Shown: one piece after another, positions 33,274-42,471 of the stretch
Layout: the number at the start of each line of letters is the position of its first letter
Position numbering within the stretch: position 1 is the first letter of the stretch
NCBI GenBank assembly: GCA_964607445.1
Contig: CAZSKN010000004.1
Location: forward strand, 1 to 64,000
Length of the DNA: 64,000 nucleotides
Direction of reading: 5' to 3'
Source: CALCKU01 sp964607445
GTDB lineage: Bacteria; Pseudomonadota; Alphaproteobacteria; Caulobacterales; Maricaulaceae
Notes under the pieces: model-generated
Told to the model about the DNA's origin: nothing
Database searches by the model: none
Seen by the model: the letters and a program-made list of their open reading frames with translations, nothing else
Position numbers and translations under genes: made by a program

Positions 33274-36024
33274 ATGTCCCAATTTAACAAAATCTCCAAG
33301 AAGATTATAAATAGTTTTACGGCCATTTCCCTTATAAATATAGCTGGAGTGGCTGTGTCTTTTCAGGGTCTTAGCCTGATTATGCCAGAAACAGCCTATG
33401 CTGCATCCTCCATAGCTAGCACCTTTGAGACCGCGCCTCAAAAGATTTATAAATCGAGGTTTAACGAGAGCGAGAACAACATCAATCGCATTCTGGATTG
33501 GCGCAATAATTCTATTCAACTCAGTTTTGATATCCCTGAAAATCAATGGGTTGATCATATTGAACTGATGTTGGCCGCAGACCCAAGCGGTTCTGTATCT
33601 CGTCAAACCCCGCTACACATCAAACTCAATAACGGAAAAATTATTCCTATCGAAACCAAAGGTCGCGCCTTTGATGCCCGTATTAAACTCAACACACAAT
33701 ATATACGGTCTGAAGGCAATAAAATCACGATTACCTTTCCCAAGCCGTCTACGGCGACCTGTATGTCCAAAGGACATGGAGCTTGGGACGTAGATCTTAA
33801 AAATAGCTTCTTGATTGTTAAAAGCCGTAAACGCAAACGCGATAATCACTTACGTCAGATCCAGCAATCCTTAGCTTCTACGTCATTTGCCCCCAAATCA
33901 GTGTCATTATTGGCGCGGGGTCAGGACAGTCTGAAATTACAAGCCTTAGCAGCTCAAGGCGTGGCCTTAAGCTCTAAAAATATTCCCAACTTTAAGCTCT
34001 CTAAAGGTCGGAGCGATATGGAAATTATTATGGCGCGGCGTAACCAACTTAAAGGGTGGGCAACGGATCCTGATATTTTCGAGGATAACGGCCCTAAACT
34101 TTATGTGCATGAAGGTCAATCCTTACGCATTGTTATCACAGGCGATACAGAGCAAGAGGTCATGAAAATGACGCAGGCTTTTGCTAAATATAAACTTCCG
34201 CGCGTGCGGCGATCTAAAGTTTCATTAGGCGAGTTGATATTACATGATGACTATGCTTCAGACAAAAAAATAGCGACTCGCCAAACCGAGCTTTCTAACT
34301 TAGGTATAACCGCATTTGATCAAGGATGGGCACCGCACGCACAAACGATAAAATTTGACCTCCAAGACCCGTCTGCCAGCACGGCAAAAGTAAAAGTTGA
34401 CCTCAGCCAAAGCAAATTCATAGCCAACGATTCACATCTGGCCCTGTCCCTTAATGGGCACGCTTTGGGAAGAACCCGATTAGATAAGAGGCGGAAATCT
34501 GTTGTTTTTGATATTCCGACTGACCATTTGCAAGGCGTCGATAATCAACTGACATTTACGCCAAAGCTTAAGGCGAGTGCCGAAGTCATGCCGTGTCAGC
34601 ACAATACGCTGTCACCGGGCTTGGTGATAAGATCAAACTCGACCCTCGATATAACCACAACAACCCCCTCACCCGTGACTGAACTTAGCCGTCTTGCAGC
34701 CACGGGAGGCCCGTTTGCGGCTCAAGAAGGTTTGAATACTAATGTAGTCTTAACTGGAGGATCTTCAACAGACCTTGCCGCAAGCTTAAAAGTGCTGGGT
34801 CAGTTTGCCAAAGCCTCCGGCACCAGTTGGACGCAAGCTCAATATATGCGTTTGTCCCAGACCACGCCTACGACATCAGGTAAAAATGTCATGTTGATTG
34901 GGCCCAATACATATCGCGTGAAGGCCTTTTTATCCGGCGCGCCCAAAAGCTTGCTATCCGCGCTAAAAGGTCAAGCTATAGACGGCTATAAGACTCGGTC
35001 AGCACACTATGATGGCGGACAGGTGAAGAAATATGCCAGCCGCCTCAACCAAGATCGCGGACACGGCTATGCCGCACGCACAACCCGTAATACCCGGATG
35101 CGGTCATCCGGCTTAGCCGCCATATATCCGTCAACTGCCAACCCTGGGAAGCTTATCGGTATTATCACAGCGACACCTGATCGGCCATTCGCTCAAACCT
35201 CATCACAATTGATCAAATCTAGCCATTGGAATCGATTAAGCGGGAGCGTGTCCCGGTGGAATAACAATACGGTTCTCATGGCGCAAACCGCACGTCCCGT
35301 CCCCGGTTTTGTGGTGCCTCGCGGGATCAAACCTGTTCAACAAGATTTTGAATTTAATCTGGATGGTTTATCAGCGGTTTGGGCCGTAGCCGCGCGTGGC
35401 TTCAATGATATCGAAACCAATCTCGCTACCAAATGGGCCGAGATGCGGGCCCCAATTCTAGAACCCGCTATCTTGGAACAGACGCCTATACGGACTAAAG
35501 CTTATAAATCAATTGAGACATCGAAACGTCCTACCGTCACCTCTGCACCGGAAAAATCGAGCGTATACGGGTCTTCATCGCCAACATTTTCGCGTATATT
35601 TTCAGATAAAGCCGCTCCGAAACGGGTAGAAACAGCCCAACATACGCCAGCAATTACCTCCCCTAAAACTATAGTATTACGCGGGGCGGTTCACCCGTAT
35701 AATCCGTCCGGTTCACAGCAGATCAATTGGGCCCATTTAAAACCCAAACTTTTAAACCCTATGAATTGGGGCACTATTTCATGGGCGGATCTTGCCTTGG
35801 ATGATAATATCAGAGCCGTAAACCAACGAGCTTTGAAGTTACGTCGCCATTTAAAAGCCAAATTCGAAAATAGTCAGATATTGCATAAACCTCTGACAAA
35901 ACCCTTGGTCTGGATGGATCAGAATATAAGCCAACCCGGACTTTTACTGATATTGGCCCTGATGTGTGTATTCATTCTCATGGGCCTTGCCAGCCCCATC
36001 GCACGGACTGGCAATCATCATTAA
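33274..36024 (+). CDS. BcsB-like cellulose-synthase regulatory subunit homologue (orphan)
   Basis: A 916-residue exported, C-terminally anchored protein. It has an N-terminal signal sequence (hydrophobic 11-35, likely cut after ETAYA at residue 43), an IQLSFDIPENQWVDHIELMLAADPSGS segment with carbohydrate-binding-like folds repeated around residues 360-450, KGHGAWDVDLKNSFL, and a C-terminal transmembrane helix (about 893-912). This is the BcsB plan (PF03170), the periplasmic partner of cellulose synthase BcsA. BcsA, BcsC, BcsZ or other polysaccharide genes are absent nearby. Residues 720-830 are a low-complexity Pro/Ser/Lys linker. It may serve another glycan synthase or have a different envelope role. 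Confidence 0.78.
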   Translation: MSQFNKISKKIINSFTAISLINIAGVAVSFQGLSLIMPETAYAASSIASTFETAPQKIYKSRFNESENNINRILDWRNNSIQLSFDIPENQWVDHIELMLAADPSGSVSRQTPLHIKLNNGKIIPIETKGRAFDARIKLNTQYIRSEGNKITITFPKPSTATCMSKGHGAWDVDLKNSFLIVKSRKRKRDNHLRQIQQSLASTSFAPKSVSLLARGQDSLKLQALAAQGVALSSKNIPNFKLSKGRSDMEIIMARRNQLKGWATDPDIFEDNGPKLYVHEGQSLRIVITGDTEQEVMKMTQAFAKYKLPRVRRSKVSLGELILHDDYASDKKIATRQTELSNLGITAFDQGWAPHAQTIKFDLQDPSASTAKVKVDLSQSKFIANDSHLALSLNGHALGRTRLDKRRKSVVFDIPTDHLQGVDNQLTFTPKLKASAEVMPCQHNTLSPGLVIRSNSTLDITTTTPSPVTELSRLAATGGPFAAQEGLNTNVVLTGGSSTDLAASLKVLGQFAKASGTSWTQAQYMRLSQTTPTTSGKNVMLIGPNTYRVKAFLSGAPKSLLSALKGQAIDGYKTRSAHYDGGQVKKYASRLNQDRGHGYAARTTRNTRMRSSGLAAIYPSTANPGKLIGIITATPDRPFAQTSSQLIKSSHWNRLSGSVSRWNNNTVLMAQTARPVPGFVVPRGIKPVQQDFEFNLDGLSAVWAVAARGFNDIETNLATKWAEMRAPILEPAILEQTPIRTKAYKSIETSKRPTVTSAPEKSSVYGSSSPTFSRIFSDKAAPKRVETAQHTPAITSPKTIVLRGAVHPYNPSGSQQINWAHLKPKLLNPMNWGTISWADLALDDNIRAVNQRALKLRRHLKAKFENSQILHKPLTKPLVWMDQNISQPGLLLILALMCVFILMGLASPIARTGNHH

Positions 36025-36076
36025 ATTTTAGTACCGACTTGAGGGTAAAATATAATTAGCGTTTTAGATACCGAGG

Positions 36077-37765
36077 CTAAATCGTCTCTTCCGGTTTTTC
36101 AGGAAGATAGATATCTACTGTCGTGCCTTCGCCGTCGAGACTGGCGATAGCGAACCGACCATGGTGCAAATCTGTTAAAGCTTTAACCAATGACAAGCCA
36201 AGACCGCTCCCACGTTCATCAGAAATATGCGCGCTCTGGGCTTGGGTAAACGGCTCGCCAATGCGGTCTAGCTCCTGCGGCTTCATACCGACCCCGTTAT
36301 CACTGACTGTCAAATTTATCGTCTCGCCTGTCTTCTTCGCGCCCACAACAACCCGTCCGCCTTTGGGTGTAAATTTAACTGCATTGCTAATCAGGTTAAG
36401 AAGGATTTGGCGTATAGCGCGCCTATCAGCCTGTAAGATTAAATCATCATCAATAGCGATTTCTGCATCTAATCTGATAGCACCGGCATCCGCCATAGGG
36501 CGGGTCATTTTAATCGAACTCCGAATGACATCCGATAGATCGAATTCATCATAAGTGAGTTGGTATTTTCCGGCATCTATTTTACTCAAATCCAGCACAT
36601 CACCAATAAGGTCGAGCATGTGCTGCCCGCTATCATGGATTAAATCGGCATATTCGGCATATTTACTGGGCAATGGCCCGAACAAACGCGACCGCATCAT
36701 ATCGGAAAAGCCGATAATTGCATTTAGAGGTGTACGAAGTTCATGACTAACCCCGGCAAAAAATAAGGTTCGACTTTTATCAACGACCGCCTCACCCTCA
36801 ACGCCCGCACCCGCATCATTGTCAGTCTTAATGATTTGCGCGATTTTACGCGTAAAATCGCCCTTATCACCTGATGACATATCATCTAGGTACAGGCTGG
36901 CTTCGCCCTGCCCTAGCGGTACGATACGGATATTTAGATAAGACAGATTATCGGTTTCAAACCTCACCGCAATCACACGTTCCACCACCGTATTTTCATC
37001 TTGGGCCAAATCTAACAATTGCCGCAGCTCGTTTTGGGCGGCCCTGTCAAATGTAAACAATTCCGAGACTGACATAGAGTTTGTTTCCGACATAGAGAGA
37101 TCGGAAAGGCCTAAAATATCTTCGCCATTCGACGCTAATAGCGAAACATCATCCTGCGCATTTATATGTAAAACCGTACCGGGTATGGCGGTTAAAACCT
37201 GTTCGGATTTATCAAATCCAGTATATCCATCTCCGTCTACACCCGTCTTAGTCGCAAGATTATCTCGGCTTTCAATATGTTCGTTTCCTATGGCAAGGCC
37301 TCGGTCACGCGAAGCGGCAAACATAGCCGCAATCATCATCGTAATCGTGGCCATAAGGCCGGCATTTTTTGACCAGGCTGCCTGCTCTTGGCTCGCAATA
37401 CTGTCGGGTAAGACGCCCATTTGATTGGCGTAATAAAGTATTGCCGCCAAAAGCGCAGCTGAGACCATTGCCTCTATCACAATCTCTTTCTGGAAAAGGG
37501 CGGCTGCGGCGGGCGCACATAAAAATAAAATGGCCATGGGCACAAAGGCAATGCCGATACACGCTGCAATCGCCAGTGCCAGCCACGCAAACATTACCAG
37601 TATTTTTGCCCATTCTTTATGCACAAATGGCCAAAGCAAAATAGTTATAACCACAGGTAAAACCGCGGCTACACCATATGGTATTAGGCCATTTAAATTC
37701 AACCCTCGTAACCACGCGGCCGCAACCGCAGCGCCTAACGCGATCAACCAGATCGAATTTGCCAT
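36077..37765 (-). CDS. DivJ/PleC-family sensor histidine kinase
   Basis: A 562-residue kinase. The N-terminal 150 residues contain about six transmembrane helices without a large periplasmic domain. A PAS-like region is at 185-300, then the H-box FAGVSHELRTPLNAIIGFSDMM with phospho-acceptor His341, and a catalytic domain with N-box NLISNAVKFTPKG, DNGVGM and GSGLGLSLVKAL. The RSRLFGPLPSKYAEYADLIHDSGQHMLDLIGDVLDLSKIDAGKY stretch is typical of the DivJ/PleC group that acts on DivK and PleD in the cell cycle of dimorphic alphaproteobacteria. Topology fits DivJ better than PleC. It converges with the BcsB-like gene 53 bases away. Confidence 0.88.
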   Translation of the reverse strand: MANSIWLIALGAAVAAAWLRGLNLNGLIPYGVAAVLPVVITILLWPFVHKEWAKILVMFAWLALAIAACIGIAFVPMAILFLCAPAAAALFQKEIVIEAMVSAALLAAILYYANQMGVLPDSIASQEQAAWSKNAGLMATITMMIAAMFAASRDRGLAIGNEHIESRDNLATKTGVDGDGYTGFDKSEQVLTAIPGTVLHINAQDDVSLLASNGEDILGLSDLSMSETNSMSVSELFTFDRAAQNELRQLLDLAQDENTVVERVIAVRFETDNLSYLNIRIVPLGQGEASLYLDDMSSGDKGDFTRKIAQIIKTDNDAGAGVEGEAVVDKSRTLFFAGVSHELRTPLNAIIGFSDMMRSRLFGPLPSKYAEYADLIHDSGQHMLDLIGDVLDLSKIDAGKYQLTYDEFDLSDVIRSSIKMTRPMADAGAIRLDAEIAIDDDLILQADRRAIRQILLNLISNAVKFTPKGGRVVVGAKKTGETINLTVSDNGVGMKPQELDRIGEPFTQAQSAHISDERGSGLGLSLVKALTDLHHGRFAIASLDGEGTTVDIYLPEKPEETI

Positions 37766-37978
37766 TAGCAGGCCGTTATGTGCACCACGTATCCGAATAA
37801 CCGAATCCTAATTTGATATATATCTGCATATCAGACTAAACTTTTATGGTTAAAGCGAGTGTTTTCCCGTTTAGAGCGTTAAATTATTACATACTCACCC
37901 AAAAATTAAGGCAATCCTTGATATTTTCAGCACAAAAACCTATGTGAAGCCCGCCAAACCTTGGCATTGAAAGTACAT

Positions 37979-38410
37979 ATGACCCTGCCGGATAATATAC
38001 AAACCTTGATAGATGATTTTGCTTTCCTCAGTGATTGGGAAGAACGGTATATGTATGTAATCGAACTGGGCAAAACATTAGCTATCCTAGCTCCACAAGA
38101 GAAAACCGATGCTACAAAAGTCAAAGGCTGTGTGAGTCAAGTCTGGCTTGTAACGGAATTGGATCAATCAAAACCCCCACGCTTTCATTTTCGCGGTGAT
38201 AGCGACGCGCATATCGTAAAAGGGCTGGTCGCCATTGTTCTGGAAATTTTTTCAAATCGCACGGCCACAGAAATTTTATCCCTAGACCCGGCAAATATTC
38301 TAGATCAATTGGATTTAACCGAACATCTTTCCCCACAACGCTCGAACGGGTTAAAGGCTATGATTGCTCGTATTCAATCTTTGGCGACGGCACAAATCGC
38401 CACGCCATAA
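37979..38410 (+). CDS. sufE: SufE-family cysteine desulfuration protein
   Basis: A 143-residue SufE, which accepts sulfur from the desulfurase SufS and passes it to the Fe-S cluster scaffold. The acceptor is Cys51 in VKGCVSQVWL, the same position as in E. coli SufE. WEERYMYVIELGK and HFRGDSDAHIVKGLVAIVL are family motifs. ATG 37979 gives the usual N-terminus; an in-frame TTG upstream (37961) is less likely. No other suf genes are nearby. Its TAA at 38408-38410 abuts the stop of the convergent gafZ with no base between. Confidence 0.93.
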   Translation: MTLPDNIQTLIDDFAFLSDWEERYMYVIELGKTLAILAPQEKTDATKVKGCVSQVWLVTELDQSKPPRFHFRGDSDAHIVKGLVAIVLEIFSNRTATEILSLDPANILDQLDLTEHLSPQRSNGLKAMIARIQSLATAQIATP

Positions 38411-39160
38411 CTAGCCGCGAGCCGCAAACCCGCTCGTATCTGTACCGTAAAATTTCACTAATCTTTGTAGGCCGAGCTTTAATATTGTCCGCCCTGATTT
38501 TTTGACCCAATTTTCGGTCTGTTCTAGCCGCTCTAATGTCAACTCATTGACACACACCGCAATAACAGCACGGTCAAGCCCACCTCCTAATTCTCCTATA
38601 ACGCTCATGACCCGGTTTCGAGCATCCAGTTTTTGAACTGAAAGTGTATCCTGACCTCCACTATACGTCGTTCCACTACCGGTCGACATATAATTCTGGG
38701 TAGCAAGTGTCCCCAGCGCGCTAAAATGATAATCGGATGCAAATCTTTCGCCCGCTTCAATTTCCGCTGTTGTCAAAAGCGGTTGACCCGCGCCATCTTT
38801 AATACGCGCCAAACGCCGGAGAGGTGAACTGTTGGTATTAAACCGGGCCTGCCGCTTCACCCGGTCAGGCGTATAAATATCCCGGTCAACAAAGTCCCTA
38901 TGTTGGGCTGCATGCGCTTTATCCTGTAGGGCTGACTTTTGCCGCCTTATGAAAGAATAGGCAATATGATAACCACCGGATTTGAGGGTGATAACCCCGT
39001 CCGCACGCAAGGATTTAAACTGTATGTCATTTAACCAGCATACAGGTCGCCGGCGTCGATCCCCATGCGGATAGGCAGCATATAAATCAGAAAACTCCCC
39101 CGGATAAATCACAGCGGCTTCAGAAATTAAACGGTCAAGCAATTGAGTGTAACTTTTCAT
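38411..39160 (-). CDS. gafZ: DUF6456 protein, GafZ-like GTA transcription co-activator
   Basis: A 249-residue protein with a C-terminal DUF6456 domain (residues about 120-245): SPLRRLARIKDGAGQPLLTTAEIEAGERFASDY and a final ENWVKKSGRTILKLGLQRLVKFYG helix. In Rhodobacter the same domain is the RNA-polymerase-interacting half of GafA, direct activator of the GTA; in Caulobacter it is the separate protein GafZ, working with GafY. ATG 39160 overlaps the stop of the upstream gene by four bases (ATGA), so the two are translationally coupled. An upstream extension to 39280 lies inside gafY. Assignment rests on domain type, gene pairing and a GTA 6 kb away. Confidence 0.8.
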   Translation of the reverse strand: MKSYTQLLDRLISEAAVIYPGEFSDLYAAYPHGDRRRRPVCWLNDIQFKSLRADGVITLKSGGYHIAYSFIRRQKSALQDKAHAAQHRDFVDRDIYTPDRVKRQARFNTNSSPLRRLARIKDGAGQPLLTTAEIEAGERFASDYHFSALGTLATQNYMSTGSGTTYSGGQDTLSVQKLDARNRVMSVIGELGGGLDRAVIAVCVNELTLERLEQTENWVKKSGRTILKLGLQRLVKFYGTDTSGFAARG

Positions 39161-39513
39161 GAATATAACTCGCCCCCTCCAGTATGCGCAGGTCGGGGCG
39201 CATCTTTTAAGAAATCTTCCAACTTGAAAATTTTCTCGTCTAACATAGGGTCTTCCCGCAAATCTTCGATCACATGACAAGCGTGGCTTGCCGTGCTGCG
39301 GTCACGATTAAACACCCGCGCCACACGCGATAAATTTACGTCATAAACCACATTTAGAAGATACATTGAAACCTGACGCCCAAAAGCCGCCCGCGAGGTT
39401 CCCTTGGTACGATTACAAATAAGCGTATGTGGAATTCCAAATTCAAGCGCTACCGCCGCAATAACAAGTTGGGCGAACATTTGGTCATTAGCATCGTTTT
39501 TTTTAGGTTTCAT
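39157..39513 (-). CDS. gafY: DnaA domain IV-like DNA-binding protein, GafY-like GTA activator
   Basis: A 118-residue protein that is essentially a DnaA C-terminal helix-turn-helix (Bac_DnaA_C-like) domain: LVIAAVALEFGIPHTLICNRTKGTSRAAFGRQVSMYLL and VFNRDRSTASHACHVIEDLREDP, where RDRSTASHA is the recognition helix region. The ATPase domains of DnaA are missing. This is the architecture of the N-terminal half of GafA and of Caulobacter GafY, which binds the GTA promoter. It is upstream of and coupled to gafZ. It could in principle be another DnaA-like regulator, but the pairing makes GafY the best call. Confidence 0.82.
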   Translation of the reverse strand: MKPKKNDANDQMFAQLVIAAVALEFGIPHTLICNRTKGTSRAAFGRQVSMYLLNVVYDVNLSRVARVFNRDRSTASHACHVIEDLREDPMLDEKIFKLEDFLKDAPRPAHTGGGELYS

Positions 39514-39644
39514 CTCATCCTCATCTGACTCTTATCTGCAGTTTACACTACAATACACAAAAGAGGATTATTTTCCTATAATTTTAATAAAATACTTTTA
39601 GTTGTTATTTTTAATTAAACACTAAATTAATGTATCTTATTGAT

Positions 39645-40154
39645 TCAGGCGAATTTTTTAAGGGGTTCCGTTAAAACTGTCGTAACTTCCGATAAATTTA
39701 CGAATTTATCAAAACCGAGGATGAGGTTAATATCTTTGCCATTTTCAGATAAGGGCAAGCGGATCCAAAACTGTGCTAAATGAGCACTGCGCGGTGTACC
39801 CGGACGCGTTACCCCCGCCGCGGGACGGCGCGAAGACATGACTTTGGATAATATACGGTCCCAATATTCACATCGATCACCAATAGGCAAATCGTCTATA
39901 TAACTACCGGTAATTTCATTTTCGTAAAACTTCCAAAACCCTGTTCCAGCCAAGCGGTATTTATACCGGCAATTTTCAGATTGATAGCAAGGTTCTATAA
40001 GGCTTATTGTAGGTAACTGGTCTTTTATATCCTCGGGTTTAATATCACCCCGCGTTGGAAATCGTCCATTTCGACATTTGGAACGCCAATAATCGTAAAT
40101 GGCTTGTTGTTGCAACAACACCATTTGATGACGTAATGCATTCCCCTGAATCAT
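39645..40154 (-). CDS. PAS-domain (PAS_5/DUF1488-type alphaproteobacterial) regulatory protein
   Basis: A 169-residue cytoplasmic single-domain protein of the alphaproteobacterial PAS_5 family (PF07310): YDYWRSKCRNGRFPTRGDIKPEDIKDQLPTISLIEP, YRLAGTGFWKFYENEITGSYIDDL and a C-terminal strand LPLSENGKDINLILGFDKF. These small PAS proteins have been linked to c-di-GMP or cell-cycle signalling in some species, but no output domain is present here and the role is unknown. It stands alone, with 150 bases to mucR upstream and 131 bases to gafY downstream. Confidence 0.8.
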   Translation of the reverse strand: MIQGNALRHQMVLLQQQAIYDYWRSKCRNGRFPTRGDIKPEDIKDQLPTISLIEPCYQSENCRYKYRLAGTGFWKFYENEITGSYIDDLPIGDRCEYWDRILSKVMSSRRPAAGVTRPGTPRSAHLAQFWIRLPLSENGKDINLILGFDKFVNLSEVTTVLTEPLKKFA

Positions 40155-40306
40155 TTTAATGACACCCTAAGCCAACTATCTCCAAACTAACTATTGGTGA
40201 TAGCGACGTGGCGCATCAAGACTTTGTTAACCATAATTAAGAGATTAAAGGAATATTAACCTCTTTTTTATCACGCTTCCGATTCGATTGTCTCGCTTCC
40301 CCCGAC

Positions 40307-40723
40307 TTAAAAGGGAGTATTGCGTTTGCGCCCTAATCCGCTCTTTTTTGCAAGTTCAGAACGTTCTTTTGCATAATTAGGGGCGACCATAGGATAATCT
40401 GGCGGTAATTTCCATTTTTCACGATACTCTTCCGGGCTAAGATTATATTTCGCACGGATATGCCGTTTAAGGGACTTGAACGGAAGACCATCCTCCAAAC
40501 AATAAATCACATCATTCGTCACAGACCCTTCTATAGGTACAACCGGTTCATACTCGGGAGGCCTGTGGTCTTCCGCCTCGAAACGCGCTGATCGCGCAAG
40601 CGCTTTGTGAACATCTTCGATAAACTCGACGACCTCATTTTTAGGAAGTGAGTTATGCGAGAGATAGGCGCTTACGATATCGCGTGTCAGCCCTAAAAGA
40701 AAATCTTTTGTCGGGTCGCTCAC
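40307..40723 (-). CDS. mucR: MucR/Ros-family transcriptional regulator
   Basis: A 138-residue zinc-finger-type regulator. It begins MSDPTKDFLLGLTRDIVSAYLSHN, typical of MucR, and has the finger region DVIYCLEDGLPFKSLKRHIR with Cys75, Asp78 (in place of a second Cys) and His88. It continues with LSPEEYREKWKLPPDYPMVAPNYAKERSELAKKSGLG. MucR proteins are H-NS-like global silencers and cell-cycle regulators (with CtrA) in alphaproteobacteria. The GTG start overlaps the stop of the last Mrp gene as GTGA, so it is the tenth or eleventh gene of the antiporter operon, which is an unusual setting. Confidence 0.93.
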   Translation of the reverse strand: MSDPTKDFLLGLTRDIVSAYLSHNSLPKNEVVEFIEDVHKALARSARFEAEDHRPPEYEPVVPIEGSVTNDVIYCLEDGLPFKSLKRHIRAKYNLSPEEYREKWKLPPDYPMVAPNYAKERSELAKKSGLGRKRNTPF

Positions 40724-42471
40724 GATGTTCCGACAAATATCAGTATCAAAGTTACCACCAATGTTCCCGCGGTAAGCGCCGCAGAAAATCCGCTCGGTGT
40801 CGCTTCGCTTAACGCACCTGCAGGGCTAAATAAATGGTGCAACCGATTACCCGAGCTTTTAAGCACACGTTGTCTTAACACACTCACATTCGCGCCCAGA
40901 CGGGTCCACATGGCCGACCCCCAAATCATAACATCTTTACCTAATCGTCGATATGTCCAATCAAAGTCCAGAATTTCTGCACGTCTTTCATGCGGGTAAA
41001 GCCCGACACGTTTCAAAAAGGCAAAGGCCAACATCGCCGCAAATAAAAGCTGCATTTGAAATACAACATGATCACCTGTGTATGGATGATAATCCACATC
41101 ATAAGGTAGAAGACTATAGAGGAACTGATATCCGCCCCATGGAAAGGCCAGGAAGATACATAAAACAGAGGCTAACCCCATGGCCAGCAACATGTTCCAA
41201 GGTGCTTCTTCGACACGCTTACCGCTATCATGGGCAAAGAATGTGAAATAAGGCACTTTAATGCCAGAATGTTCCATCACACCAGCAGACGCAAATAGCA
41301 ACATGGCCAACACCACCCAATCCCGAATCATATGCGAATGCTCGGCGTGATATAATGCAGCGGAAATAATCATGGATTTGGTCACAAAAGCCGAGAGTAA
41401 CGGAAAGGCTGCGATCGATCCGGCCCCGATTAAACAAAAAATCGTGGTATATGGCATGGAGCGGAATAATCCGCCAAGCTCTGAAGCTTTTGCCGTGCCC
41501 GTGCGCAGCATTACGGCCCCCATACTCATAAATAAAAGGCCTTTAAATATAATATCGGCCACGACGTGTCCAGCGACGCCGTTCATTGCCAGAGGCGTGC
41601 CAATACCAATACCGCAAACCATAAACCCGAGTTGGTTATTCAAGCTATATGACAAAACGCGTCGAAGATCGTTTTCAATGACGGCAAAAAATACCGGGAA
41701 GACAGTCATGACGGCGCCGATGTAAATTAAAATATCAGTCCCCGCAAACCCGCGTGCCAAAGCATAAAGCGCAAGTTTGGTTGTAAAAGCTGACAAAATA
41801 ACCGTACCTGTAATACTGGCTTTGGGATAGGCATCCTGAATCCAGTTATGCAATAATGGAAATCCGCATTTGATCCCCATAGCCAAGAGCAATAATAGCC
41901 CCCCCGGAGCCTCTATACCTATATGACCAAAGCTGAAATCTCCGCCATTTGCCCGCCCGTAGATCACCGCCCCGGCAAGCAGTAAAACACCGGATAGAAC
42001 ATGGATAGCTAAATAGCGCACACCCGCATTAAACGAATGTTCACCGCCCTTCCACACTAACATAACTGACGAAATCGCGGCCAGTTCCCAGAATATAAAG
42101 AGGGTCAGCAAGTCGCCGGAAAACACGCCGCACAAAGCTGCACCCATATAAATCAAGGCCGAACTGTCCGTGATTTTACATTTTTCATGCAGACCATATA
42201 TACCGTTTAAAATTCCGGCGAGGCAAAAAATATAGCCCCAAACCATGCTGAGCCGATCTATACGCAACGTTATTAACTCTTGCGGTCCAATTGAAATACG
42301 CCCGCCAAGAACTTCTTGAGTCCCGTATATTTGAAAAATCATAAAACCGGCAAATAGCGGTACAAAAACAAGTAAGACCTTACGCACAGCGTTCACGGGC
42401 ATGACCGCAGCCAGAATACCCGCGAAAATAAAATAGAAGCCGGGATTAAGTTGAAAAAGCATCTCAATCAT
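40720..42471 (-). CDS. Mrp-type antiporter, third MrpD-like proton-translocating subunit
   Basis: A 583-residue multi-pass membrane protein with about 14-16 hydrophobic helices, homologous to MrpD/NuoL-type proton-conducting subunits (Proton_antipo_M). Recognisable are FWELAAISSVMLVWKGGE (conserved Glu of helix 5), HNWIQDAYPKASITGTVILSAFTTKLALYAL (conserved Lys and the broken helix) and YSLNNQLGFMVCGIG. The C-terminal 100 residues carry an extra amphipathic part. ATG 42471 overlaps the preceding gene by eight bases and has GAGG nine bases before it. It is one of three D-like subunits in the operon. Confidence 0.88.
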   Translation of the reverse strand: MIEMLFQLNPGFYFIFAGILAAVMPVNAVRKVLLVFVPLFAGFMIFQIYGTQEVLGGRISIGPQELITLRIDRLSMVWGYIFCLAGILNGIYGLHEKCKITDSSALIYMGAALCGVFSGDLLTLFIFWELAAISSVMLVWKGGEHSFNAGVRYLAIHVLSGVLLLAGAVIYGRANGGDFSFGHIGIEAPGGLLLLLAMGIKCGFPLLHNWIQDAYPKASITGTVILSAFTTKLALYALARGFAGTDILIYIGAVMTVFPVFFAVIENDLRRVLSYSLNNQLGFMVCGIGIGTPLAMNGVAGHVVADIIFKGLLFMSMGAVMLRTGTAKASELGGLFRSMPYTTIFCLIGAGSIAAFPLLSAFVTKSMIISAALYHAEHSHMIRDWVVLAMLLFASAGVMEHSGIKVPYFTFFAHDSGKRVEEAPWNMLLAMGLASVLCIFLAFPWGGYQFLYSLLPYDVDYHPYTGDHVVFQMQLLFAAMLAFAFLKRVGLYPHERRAEILDFDWTYRRLGKDVMIWGSAMWTRLGANVSVLRQRVLKSSGNRLHHLFSPAGALSEATPSGFSAALTAGTLVVTLILIFVGTS

